From Deltaproteobacteria bacterium (GTDB lineage: Bacteria > JAGRBM01 > JAHCIT01): a DNA stretch of 64,000 bases. Under the pieces are notes generated by a model. It made no database searches. It worked only from the letters and a program-made list of their open reading frames with translations, and was not told the DNA's origin. A program made the translations under genes and the position numbers. Below are positions 53,315-61,592 of the stretch, piece after piece (the stretch's first letter is position 1; each line of letters opens with the position of its first letter). The stretch lies in the NCBI GenBank assembly GCA_026129095.1, contig JAHCIT010000003.1, forward strand, positions 310,001-374,000. Reading direction: 5' to 3'.

Positions 53315-54886
53315 ATGAAACATCTGCTGCTCGGATTACTGGCGACAGCCCTTATCACTGGACTTCCCACCGGGTGCGGATCATCCGGCCATCCCGTGGA
53401 CAACGCTACCGGCTTCGTGACCGGCATTATGGACGAACTGGCTACGCCGACACAGGCCGACTGGGGTTCGGATGGACGGCTCTACGTCGCGACCCTTGGC
53501 GGCACGATTTACGCCTACAGCTTCGATGACGATTACCGGATCACCGGCAAACAGGCCATTGCGACGCTGGCAGGGCTGGACGACCGGTATATCCTGGGGA
53601 TTGCGGGAAACCCGTTCGATCCACCCGGTACGACGACCATCTATGTGTCCCACAGCCGTCTTTTTACCGGCGCACCATGCCCGGTGATCACCCACGAGTA
53701 TGCCGGCCGGGTTTCGATGCTCACGGGACCGGACTTCGATACGCTCACGCCAGTCATCACCGGCCTGCCATCCTCACCCGGCGGACACGGAGTGAACAAT
53801 CTCCTGTTCGACAACGACGGCGACCTGCTGATCGCCCAGGGCGGGCAAACGAATGCTGGAGTTCCCCATTGTGCCCAGGGCGGACTGCCTGAATCCCCCC
53901 TGTCGGGTGCTGTCCTGAAGGCACGGCTGTCCGATCCGGATTTCGACGGCGAAATTACCTACGTCGAGCGTGACGGTGGCACTCCCAACAACGACCAGGT
54001 TGATGGCGACATTGTCGAACTGGCCGAGCCCGCATACGTCGGGGTTTTCGCCGCCGGTCTTCGCAACCCGTTCGATCTCGTACTGACCACGGCGGGCCTG
54101 CTATACGCCACCGACAACGGTCCCAACGGCCCAAGCGGCGCCGAGGGGGATGTTTCCACGGGGCCCGGCACGTCCGCCCCTATCGGGGAGTCTGCCCCGG
54201 ACGAACTGAACCTTCTGGAAGCCGGCCACTACTACGGCCACCCGAACCGTAATCGCGGCATCGATGACGATCGCCAGAATGTTTATTATGGACCGGATGC
54301 AGAAACGGGCGACTTCACACAGGCGATCGCCTGGTTCCCGTCCACCACCAACGGGCTCGACGAATACCGGGCACAGACCTTCGGCGGCGCCTTCCGGGGC
54401 AGTCTCATGCTGGTCCACTGGACGAAAGGACTTTACCGGGCACGGCTTTCCGCAAATGGCCGGTCAGTCGTGACGCATGAGCTGGTCAACAGCGAGATGC
54501 CCGGCATTGGCCTCGTGGCCGGACCGGGCGGTGTCCTGTTTTCAGCGGACTATCTGGGCGGCAAACTGCGGATGGCCGCTCCCCTGGCGGCGGATTCCGG
54601 CGGCCCCCAGGTCCACGATATCTTTCCCTGGCGGGCTCCTTCCACGGGAGGCTCGCGGTTTGTCATCAGCGGATCGGGATTTGGAACTGCCGCCAATACG
54701 GCAGTCACCATCGGTGGCGCAGCCGCTTCGATCACCAGGGTGAGCCCGACCCGTATCATCGGCACCATACCGGCGGAAACGGAGCCAACAGCGGATCTGG
54801 TGGACGTCGTGGTAATCGCCAATGGCGTCTCACGTACGCTGCCGGCGGCTTTTCGGTACCTGATACCGCCGGTTCCAGGGCCATAG
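53315..54886 (+). CDS. Lipoprotein with soluble-glucose/sorbosone-dehydrogenase-like propeller and IPT/TIG domain
   Basis: A 523-residue protein, ATG 53315, AGGAG upstream. Lipobox ITGLPTGCGSSG (Cys about 21). The main part (about 30-435) resembles the six-bladed propeller of GDH/sorbosone-dehydrogenase proteins: ATPTQADWGSDGRLYVATLG, GGHGVNNLLFDNDGDLLIAQ, FAAGLRNPFDLVLTTAGLLY, PDELNLLEAGHYYGHPNRN, and VHWTKGLYRA. PQQ dependence is a family possibility, not evidence here. The C-terminus (about 438-520) is an IPT/TIG Ig-like domain (GSRFVISGSGFGTAANTAVT). Likely a surface or periplasmic lipoprotein. Confidence 0.85.
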   Translation: MKHLLLGLLATALITGLPTGCGSSGHPVDNATGFVTGIMDELATPTQADWGSDGRLYVATLGGTIYAYSFDDDYRITGKQAIATLAGLDDRYILGIAGNPFDPPGTTTIYVSHSRLFTGAPCPVITHEYAGRVSMLTGPDFDTLTPVITGLPSSPGGHGVNNLLFDNDGDLLIAQGGQTNAGVPHCAQGGLPESPLSGAVLKARLSDPDFDGEITYVERDGGTPNNDQVDGDIVELAEPAYVGVFAAGLRNPFDLVLTTAGLLYATDNGPNGPSGAEGDVSTGPGTSAPIGESAPDELNLLEAGHYYGHPNRNRGIDDDRQNVYYGPDAETGDFTQAIAWFPSTTNGLDEYRAQTFGGAFRGSLMLVHWTKGLYRARLSANGRSVVTHELVNSEMPGIGLVAGPGGVLFSADYLGGKLRMAAPLAADSGGPQVHDIFPWRAPSTGGSRFVISGSGFGTAANTAVTIGGAAASITRVSPTRIIGTIPAETEPTADLVDVVVIANGVSRTLPAAFRYLIPPVPGP

Positions 54887-54950
54887 GCAAGACGCAGATA
54901 AAAGGCACGCGAAAGCCAGGCGCCGGACTGCTTATCCGGGGACTCCGGGC

Positions 54951-55688
54951 TTAGGCGGTCAGTTCCGCTTCGATCATCCGGTGCGCGCTGGTCATCAGGC
55001 GGCCGGCGGCTTCAGCGTCATTCCCGTCCGGATGGACAGGCGGCAGCACCACAATCGTCACCCTGCCCGGTTCGTGACCGAGCCTGCGGCCAAGAACGCC
55101 GGGCCCGAGTGCCGGATGTTCCTCGACAACCGCTACCGGAACGACCGGAACATTGCAGGCGACAGCCAGTTCAAACGCCCCGCGCCTGAATTCACCCAGG
55201 ATTTTCCCGGTGGGCCGCTTCCCTTCCGGATACATGAGAATTGAAGTTCCACGTTCCAGGAGCGGCCGGCACTGCCGGATCAGATCGGCCGTCGTGGCCC
55301 GGCGCGGCAGAAAGAGCTGTCCCGTTTTCGCCGAGAAATACCCGCCAAGAGGGAATTTTCGCAAGTCAGCCCGGATCACGGCCCGCCAGTCCAGCCGCAC
55401 AAAATGCGTAAACAGGTACCAGTCCCACTCGCTGCCGTGATTGGAGACGTACACGGCGGGTGTGTCCGGATGTACATGCTCAAGCCCGCGTGCCGACGCA
55501 TTGATCCCGCAGCCCCGGAGCACTCCGCCGGACCACAGGCGGCTCAGATGCTCATAACCCCATTCCGGCGTCTTGCCGGCCGCGAAAAAAACGCTCGCCA
55601 CAGCGCCGACACCGGCCGTGACGCCGGCGATGACCGACATTCTCTGAAGCGTACGGACGGTTTTTGCCGGTGAATGGGGCCTGCTCAT
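54951..55688 (-). CDS. PlsC-family 1-acyl-glycerol-3-phosphate acyltransferase
   Basis: A 245-residue acyltransferase, ATG 55688, overlapping the upstream gene's stop by 4 nt (ATGA). Motifs: the catalytic HX4D in VSNHGSEWDWYLFTHF, the acyl-acceptor region FLPRRATTADL, EGKRPTGK (substrate-binding EGxR variant YPEGKRPTG), and VPVVPVAVVE. It acylates lysophosphatidic acid or a related lipid. Third gene of the operon PAP2 phosphatase - secreted protein - PlsC, so a lipid-remodelling role is likely. Confidence 0.9.
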   Translation of the reverse strand: MSRPHSPAKTVRTLQRMSVIAGVTAGVGAVASVFFAAGKTPEWGYEHLSRLWSGGVLRGCGINASARGLEHVHPDTPAVYVSNHGSEWDWYLFTHFVRLDWRAVIRADLRKFPLGGYFSAKTGQLFLPRRATTADLIRQCRPLLERGTSILMYPEGKRPTGKILGEFRRGAFELAVACNVPVVPVAVVEEHPALGPGVLGRRLGHEPGRVTIVVLPPVHPDGNDAEAAGRLMTSAHRMIEAELTA

Positions 55689-56836
55689 GGCAGCGTCTCC
55701 AGCCGGACCGTCCACGGGGACGGCTGTTCATCCAGCGACCGGGCGAGAGCCGCGGCGAACTCCGGCTTCCGGAGTGCCTCGTACCAGTCCGGACCACCCA
55801 GAACCGCCAGGTTCTGGACCAGCGATACCGTTCCGGCCCCGCCGGCCGCCTCGCTCCAGTTCTTGTCGATCTGCCTGATCCGGTAACCGGCAATGGCTCG
55901 TCCGCTGTCCGTATGGACATACAGCATCGGCCGCAGATGCACCGCCGGACCAGGAAGTTCGAGCCAATGCAGGATCGCACCGGCCGGATTTGCCAGCAGG
56001 ATCCAGTCGTAAGGAAGTTCTTCCTCCACCCGGACGGCCGGGCGGAGCGATCTGCCACCGGGCAGAAGCATTTCCGTACCTTGCGGCAGATCGAAACCGT
56101 TACGCAGCGTGACATCGGCTCCGAGCTGCATGATCAGTTGCGGAATCGCCAGTTCCACTTTCTGCAAGATGGTGTTTCCGCACACGAGCATATTCTGCGG
56201 ATGTGGATCGACATAACGCACCAACGCCCTCACCGATGCATCCGAGCGGCGCAGCGCACACTGCGAACCGGTCTCGAGCGATTTCACTTGCCACCGGAAA
56301 TCACCCTCGTCGCGGTACACCTTGACAAGACCGAACAACCGGGCGTCAAACTGCAGTTTCAATGCGTCGATTATATTCAGGCTCACGCCGGTCATCCGGA
56401 GATTGCTGAAGAACCCGGAGCCGCCGGGGAAATCCAGTCCGAAGACAGGACCGTGCATCGCCCCGGCTTCGAGCCGGTAAGCGCTCTGGACGCTTTCGCC
56501 TTCGACGAGAAAGCCTTCCCGGCGGTCGCCGCCGGAACCGGCCACGACACGCCATCTGGCACCCGGGGGGATTTCGCTCCCGGCCGGGCCCAGGCCGCCT
56601 GCGCGAAAATGCAGATCGTACGCTGCCGGCTTGCGGCCGGGGACCTCGAACGTGTCCACATCGATATCGGTCCACCCGTCAGGGCTCCGGGTGCGTATCT
56701 TCCATGGACCGGGAGCGGCCATTTCTGCCGACACATGATCGAATATCCGGGTGCGGGTAAAATCGGCGGGATTCATGGATGGGCCTTCTCCGTTGGCTAC
56801 GGCGGCGAGCAGGATCACGGCGGCTAGAGGGCCCAC
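55685..56836 (-). CDS. Exported protein of unknown function
   Basis: A 383-residue protein. GTG 56836 (GGGG 6 nt upstream) overlaps the upstream PAP2 stop by 13 nt and gives a short signal-like segment (GPLAAVILLAAVANGEG). The rest is beta-rich with no recognised domain; it includes ARLFGLVKVYRDEGDF and DWILLANPAGAILHWLELPG. An open frame reaches 57085 but lies over the PAP2 gene. It sits between a PAP2 phosphatase and a PlsC acyltransferase, each coupled by overlap, so it probably serves the same lipid pathway in the periplasm or outer membrane. Confidence 0.7.
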   Translation of the reverse strand: MGPLAAVILLAAVANGEGPSMNPADFTRTRIFDHVSAEMAAPGPWKIRTRSPDGWTDIDVDTFEVPGRKPAAYDLHFRAGGLGPAGSEIPPGARWRVVAGSGGDRREGFLVEGESVQSAYRLEAGAMHGPVFGLDFPGGSGFFSNLRMTGVSLNIIDALKLQFDARLFGLVKVYRDEGDFRWQVKSLETGSQCALRRSDASVRALVRYVDPHPQNMLVCGNTILQKVELAIPQLIMQLGADVTLRNGFDLPQGTEMLLPGGRSLRPAVRVEEELPYDWILLANPAGAILHWLELPGPAVHLRPMLYVHTDSGRAIAGYRIRQIDKNWSEAAGGAGTVSLVQNLAVLGGPDWYEALRKPEFAAALARSLDEQPSPWTVRLETLP

Positions 56837-57477
56837 ACGACACCCCGGCGGCGGAACTCCGGCTCGACGACCCGGAAGTGAATGGTCAGGGCGAGTCCCG
56901 CACCGGCCAGCCCGTCGACCAGGAAATGCCGCTTGAGCAGCAGCGTGCTGGCGAACACTAGCGTCCAGATCAGCAACGCGGCGAGTGACACCCAGTGCGA
57001 CACTTTCAGCAGCGAAAGGCAGGCCAGCGTCGCCATGGCGACATGCAGCGACGGGAAGGCGTTCCAGCCCCGGTCGTCCAGCCACGGAAGTCTCGGGAGC
57101 AGGAAACCGTCAATCGGACCCGTGGCGGGTGGCGGAATGCACCGCACGGGCACCAGATAAAACAGCGAGAAACAGATAGCCATCGCCAGAAGATAGGCGG
57201 CAGCCCCCCGGCGGACGAAGTGCATCTCATGGAACGGAATTGCGGGACCGAGAATGATCACATATCCCAGCGTGTAGGGAATCGCCGCCCATCCCGCATA
57301 GGGAATAAACGATTCGACGCCAATCGACAGATCGTAACCGTCCCGTTCGCCGAGTATCCGGGGAATGCCGAGATATCCAGTCACGAACACGACGCCAACA
57401 GATGCCGCCCAGAACAGGAACTCCGGACTGAACCGGGAACCGGCGGCCATCGCTGATATGTCCTTTCCAGCGGGCAT
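56824..57477 (-). CDS. PAP2 superfamily membrane phosphatase
   Basis: A 217-residue protein with about six membrane segments. PAP2 signature: the C-terminal NAFPSLHVAMATLAC (P-S-x-H motif) and LLLKRHFLVDGLAG (x-H-x3-D motif), whose two His and Asp form the catalytic site. The first motif (K-x6-R-P) is not evident. A start at ATG 57477 is chosen; ATG 57450 is also possible. It dephosphorylates a lipid phosphate (phosphatidate, undecaprenyl diphosphate or similar). First of the lipid operon, divergent from the small gene at 57513 with 35 nt between. Confidence 0.88.
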   Translation of the reverse strand: MPAGKDISAMAAGSRFSPEFLFWAASVGVVFVTGYLGIPRILGERDGYDLSIGVESFIPYAGWAAIPYTLGYVIILGPAIPFHEMHFVRRGAAAYLLAMAICFSLFYLVPVRCIPPPATGPIDGFLLPRLPWLDDRGWNAFPSLHVAMATLACLSLLKVSHWVSLAALLIWTLVFASTLLLKRHFLVDGLAGAGLALTIHFRVVEPEFRRRGVVWAL

Positions 57478-57512
57478 GAGTCCAGCGTAACCGAAATCGG
57501 AGGAAAACAATC

Positions 57513-57764
57513 GTGGAAAGCGCCAGTCCAAAGGCCCTGGGCCGGATTTCCTGTGAACTGCGTCCTAACCTGTTTGTGAGGAACGGAGCCGTCGGATATT
57601 CCCTGGTGTTCCCGTTCGACATGATTGCCGAAGGCAACAAAGACGGTGATTGGCGGGCAGCGGGTGACGACCTTGGAACCTTCTGCCTTGACCATGCCGC
57701 CGAACTCAACGAAACCGATGCGCTTATCAGGGAGTTTCTGGTGACCGCTGACAACGCAGCCTGA
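57513..57764 (+). CDS. Small hypothetical protein
   Basis: An 83-residue protein from GTG 57513 behind GGAGG (9 nt). Cytoplasmic by sequence: no membrane segment or signal peptide, mixed alpha/beta with SCELRPNLFVRNGAVGYSLV. It has no recognised family. Normal base composition and a good ribosome-binding site favour a real gene. Its promoter must lie within or across the 5' end of the PAP2 gene. Confidence 0.55.
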   Translation: MESASPKALGRISCELRPNLFVRNGAVGYSLVFPFDMIAEGNKDGDWRAAGDDLGTFCLDHAAELNETDALIREFLVTADNAA

Positions 57765-57900
57765 TTCGTCATTTCCACCGGTTAGCTCAAACGCAACCTC
57801 GCAACCCTTTTCACAACAGTGTCCCTGAAAAGGATACCGTTGTGTCCGAGGGCTTTCTGCACCGTTAGAACTACCGGGTCCTGCCAGTGGAAGAGTCAAA

Positions 57901-57969
57901 AAGCCCCCACCAACCCCTAACTATTCTTCTTTTTCCAAAGAGAAATGAATAGTTACATGGTGGGGGCTT
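57901..57969. repeat. 69-nt imperfect inverted repeat / terminator-like hairpin
   Basis: AAGCCCCCACCA (57901-57912) pairs perfectly with 57958-57969. Then a 5/2-nt internal loop, TAACTATTC (57918-57926) pairs with GAATAGTTA (57947-57955), and a 5-bp inner helix TCTTT/AAAGA. On the minus strand the outer stem is followed by TTTTTGAC, so it is a plausible Rho-independent terminator in that direction. No intact minus-strand gene ends here, so it could also be a mobile-element end or a small RNA. Confidence 0.6.
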
Positions 57970-58402
57970 GGGTGAGTGCCGGGTGATCGCTCCGTGAGGG
58001 TCAGGTTGGAGCGCAAAGGGCGTTTTTCATGGACCACCTTGGACGCTTGAATCTGTTCGTCGGCAAAAGGCTCTGGATATCAACGGGTTGGCAGTGAAGC
58101 AAGGCGCGGCGAAAATCCCGGTTGGTGGGTAGTGTGGCCTGAAAATTACCCCTGCTTTGGAGCCGATAAACTGCGGCACGACGATGGTCTGGTTTGGATT
58201 TCGGCCAAGGTCCAGTACTCAGTAGCCTTTGGTTTCGTAACTGGACGTGGCAAAAGTCGTCGCTGGCAACGGGGAATGTCGGCTGCGGTTCGGCTCTGGC
58301 GGCGACATCAATCGGCACGGGTCAGTTTCCGGGAAAATCACGGGGCGTAATATCTCATGTGGGACTTCCCCAGCCCGAATAAAAGCGGATACCGGCCACC
58401 GA

Positions 58403-58419
58403 GTGACATATTCTGTCAC
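58403..58419. promoter_or_regulatory. Palindrome GTGACA-TATTC-TGTCAC
   Basis: Perfect 6-bp arms with a 5-nt spacer, 143 nt upstream of the Res gene start and within the gene-poor stretch. It has operator-like size and symmetry. No regulator gene lies next to it. Confidence 0.4.
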
Positions 58420-58562
58420 GACCGTGGCTTACCATGGCCTTTTGGGTATTTTCGTAGCCAAAAAGTCGTTGCGGAAACCAGTTGATACTCGCCCAAGTTC
58501 ACTAAAGAATTGGTGCCAAACCAGAGCGCAGCTATTTAATGCAAAGGGGGAGCGCAGGGTCC

Positions 58563-61500
58563 GTGAAACAGGCTGTTATTGAAAATCCTATCCTGAACTC
58601 CCCGTTCAAGGAGCCCGACCGGCATTTCCGTTTTACCGACGAAGGTATCACGAACGAGATCGTCGACGGCCGCCGGAACAGTACCTATTTTGTTCCGATC
58701 CCCCAGCCCAAGAGGGGCAAGAAACAGCTCTCGCTCGATACCCAGTGGACTGCCGACCGGATAGAGGAGAACAAGCTCGTCAACCGGATTCGCCCGCAGA
58801 TCTACAAATGGCGCCAGGGCGGATACATCGGCGTAACCCGGACCACGGCCCGGCTGCTCGAATACTGGAACGATCCCGAGCGCTCCAAGCGGCTCTTCTT
58901 CTGCCAGATCGAAGCGCTTGAAACCGCCATCTACATCACCGAAGTCGCCAGCAAGTACGATCCCTGGATCGAGAACGAGCTTCGGCACGCAAGCGAAGAG
59001 GCTAACCCGCTCCTCTTCCGGATCGCGTTCAAGATGGCGACTGGCAGCGGCAAAACGGTCGTCATGGCGATGCTCATTGCCTGGCAGGCGTTGAACAAGA
59101 TCACCAATTCCCAGGATGCACGGTTCTCCGACGCCTTCCTGCTTGTCGCGCCGGGTATCACGATCCGGGATCGGCTTCGGGTGCTGCTGCCCAGTGAACC
59201 GGACAACTACTACCGTGAACGGGATATCTGCCAGCCGGAAGACCGGGCTCAGCTCCAGAAAGCCAAAATCGTCATTACCAACTATCACACCTTTAAACGG
59301 CGCGAGATCGGCGATGTCTCGAAACTGGGCAAGGCAATCCTCAAGTCAGAAGCGTTTACTGAGACGCCTGCCCAGATGGTTCGCCGCGTTTGCAGGGAGC
59401 TGGGGAACAAGAAGAATCTCATCGTCATCAATGACGAGGCACACCACTGTTACCGGGAGAATGTCGCGGTCGCCGAAGAGGCCCTGTCTGGCGAAGACCG
59501 CAGGGATGCCGAAGAACGGGCCGAAGCGGCCCGTATCTGGATCAGCGGCCTGGAGGCGGTGAAACAGAAGTTGGGCGTTCGGGCTGTCTACGACCTGTCG
59601 GCGACCCCGTTTTTCCTGCGCGGATCCGGTTATCCGGAAGGCACGCTGTTCCCGTGGGTAGTGTCTGATTTTTCGCTCATCGACGCCATCGAGAGCGGGA
59701 TTGTGAAGATCCCTCGTGTGCCGGTCGCCGACGATTCCATGGTCGGCGAACAGCCCACCTATCGCGACCTCTGGCTCCACATCCGGGAAAACCAGCTGCT
59801 CCCGAAGAAAGGCCGTGCCGAAACCGAACGGAAAGGCGCGCCCGAGCTGCCCATGGGACTGGAGGGTGCGATCCGGAGCCTCTACGACCACTATAAGAAG
59901 TATTACGAGACGTGGGAGCAGGATAAACAGGCGCAGCTTGCGGGGCGCACGCCGCCTGTATTTATCGTCGTCTGTGCGAATACGGCCATTTCAAAACTGG
60001 TCTACGACTACATCTCTGGCTGGGACACCGGAAAAACGACTCCCGCTGGCTCGCCGATCTGGGCAGACGGCGCACTACCGCTATTCAGTAATACGAAAGA
60101 CGGCCAGCCGGGCGGTCATCAGAACACGATTCTCGTGGACAGCAGCCAGCTCGAATCGGGCGAACCGCTGAAGGACGATTTCAAGAAGCTAGCGGCCCGT
60201 GAGATCGAGGATTTCAAGCACGAGTACGCGAGACGGCATCACCAGAACGCCGAAGATGTGACCGACGGCGACATCCTCCGCGAGGTGATGAACACGGTCG
60301 GCAAGCCTGGCAAACTGGGCGAGAAAGTCCGGTGCGTGGTGTCGGTATCCATGCTCACGGAAGGCTGGGACACCAACACCGTCACCCATATCCTGGGCGT
60401 GCGGGCGTTCAGCACACAGCTTCTGTGCGAGCAGGTGGTGGGCCGCGGACTCCGCCGGATGAGCTATGCGGAGAACACCGAAGGCAAGTTCGAGCCTGAA
60501 TACGCCGAAGTCTACGGCGTCCCGTTCTCGTTCATCCCGACGGTGGCGAAACCGGCACTCTCCCTGATGCTGAAGCGCACGCGGGTTCACGCCATCGAGG
60601 ACCGGCGTGAGCAATGCGAGATCACGTTCCCCCGTCTTGAAGGCTACCGGTACGACCTGCCCGGAGAAAAACTCACGGCCCGATTCGACGAAAAGGCCCG
60701 AATGTCCGTCTCGACGCAGGATGTGCCGTCGTTCACGGAAGTACAGCCCATCGTCGGCGAGGGAAGCGTTCACACGCAGGAAGATCTGAAGTCCCGCCGC
60801 GAACAGGAGGTCGCCTTCCTGCTGGCCAAGCTGGTGCTTGAGAAATATTTCCGGCAGGACGGCGAGATCCAGAAGGACCGCCCGGCCGAGCACCGGTTCG
60901 ACTCGTCCGTCCAGGCGTGGCTCTTCCCGCAGGTGCTCCGGATCGCGCGGCAGTGGATGGAGCAGTGTCTCCAGCTCAAGGACGACACCTTTCCGCAACT
61001 GCTCCTGCTGATCCAGCTTGCGCACGAAGCCTCGGACAAGATCTACGGGGCAATCGTCCGGTCGGCTGACGGAGAAAAGCGGATCGTTCCGCGCCTGAAG
61101 CCTTTCGACACGGTGGGCAGCACGGCAATCGTCGATTTCGATACGTCCAAAGAGGTCTGGACGACCGATCCCGCCAAGTGCCACGTCTCGCATGTGTCGG
61201 CCGACAGCGGCTGGGAGCAGAAGATGGCCCAGTCACTGGAGACGATGGACGAGGTGGTCTCCTACGTGAAGAACCAGGGGCTCAACTTCACGATACCCTA
61301 CCTGATAAACGGTCAGGAGAAGAACTACGTTCCGGACTTCATCGTCCGTATCCGTGACGAGGCCGGCATAGAGCCGCTCAACCTGATTGTCGAGGTCACC
61401 GGCCAGAACAAGAAGGACAAGGAGCAGAAGGTCGCCACCGCCCGCGACCTCTGGATACCCGCGGTCAACAATCACGACGGGTTTGGGCGTTGGGGGTTCA

Positions 61501-61583
61501 TTGAAATCAGGGATCCTTGGAATGCGAAGACCGAAATCAGAGAATTCCTGCAACGGTACCAAGGCGCTGGAGTCGCCGCGTAA
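58563..61583 (+). CDS. Type III-like restriction enzyme, helicase-nuclease subunit (Res)
   Basis: A 1006-residue protein. GTG 58563 yields the family-like start (V)KQAVIENPILNSPFKEP, with GGGGGAG upstream; ATG 58539 is alternative. SF2 helicase: Walker A ATGSGKT (about 159-165), DEAH box INDEAHHCYRE (about 291-295), motif III LSATPFFLRGSG, motif VI EQVVGRGLRRMSY. A C-terminal PD-(D/E)xK-like nuclease has VPDFIVRI (D925) and IVEVTGQNKKDK (E944). It fits the restriction endonucleases annotated as BPTD_3080-type by memory. Base composition matches the host. The second operon gene starts 9 nt after it. With Mod at 63432 it forms a restriction-modification system, but with Res first and a third gene between. 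Confidence 0.92.
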   Translation: MKQAVIENPILNSPFKEPDRHFRFTDEGITNEIVDGRRNSTYFVPIPQPKRGKKQLSLDTQWTADRIEENKLVNRIRPQIYKWRQGGYIGVTRTTARLLEYWNDPERSKRLFFCQIEALETAIYITEVASKYDPWIENELRHASEEANPLLFRIAFKMATGSGKTVVMAMLIAWQALNKITNSQDARFSDAFLLVAPGITIRDRLRVLLPSEPDNYYRERDICQPEDRAQLQKAKIVITNYHTFKRREIGDVSKLGKAILKSEAFTETPAQMVRRVCRELGNKKNLIVINDEAHHCYRENVAVAEEALSGEDRRDAEERAEAARIWISGLEAVKQKLGVRAVYDLSATPFFLRGSGYPEGTLFPWVVSDFSLIDAIESGIVKIPRVPVADDSMVGEQPTYRDLWLHIRENQLLPKKGRAETERKGAPELPMGLEGAIRSLYDHYKKYYETWEQDKQAQLAGRTPPVFIVVCANTAISKLVYDYISGWDTGKTTPAGSPIWADGALPLFSNTKDGQPGGHQNTILVDSSQLESGEPLKDDFKKLAAREIEDFKHEYARRHHQNAEDVTDGDILREVMNTVGKPGKLGEKVRCVVSVSMLTEGWDTNTVTHILGVRAFSTQLLCEQVVGRGLRRMSYAENTEGKFEPEYAEVYGVPFSFIPTVAKPALSLMLKRTRVHAIEDRREQCEITFPRLEGYRYDLPGEKLTARFDEKARMSVSTQDVPSFTEVQPIVGEGSVHTQEDLKSRREQEVAFLLAKLVLEKYFRQDGEIQKDRPAEHRFDSSVQAWLFPQVLRIARQWMEQCLQLKDDTFPQLLLLIQLAHEASDKIYGAIVRSADGEKRIVPRLKPFDTVGSTAIVDFDTSKEVWTTDPAKCHVSHVSADSGWEQKMAQSLETMDEVVSYVKNQGLNFTIPYLINGQEKNYVPDFIVRIRDEAGIEPLNLIVEVTGQNKKDKEQKVATARDLWIPAVNNHDGFGRWGFIEIRDPWNAKTEIREFLQRYQGAGVAA

Positions 61584-61592
61584 GAGATTACG

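Larger units (their letters stand above)
57765..58562. other. Gene-poor 0.8-kb stretch upstream of the restriction-modification locus
   Basis: No convincing gene. Several frames are open for 60-110 codons on both strands (for example 58001-58318 minus, 58247-58582 plus), but none has a ribosome-binding site, a recognisable domain or clear coding bias. They may be remnants of a decayed gene or mobile element. Structured elements inside are a 69-nt hairpin (57901-57969) and a 17-nt palindrome (58403-58419). Just before Res, TTGGTG (58510-58515) and TTTAAT (58535-58540) could form a weak promoter. Confidence 0.5.

Noticed and set aside
58001-58318. Minus-strand frame of 105 codons possibly ending at the long hairpin
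   Set aside because: No domain, no ribosome-binding site and no coding bias; noted only as possible remnant.
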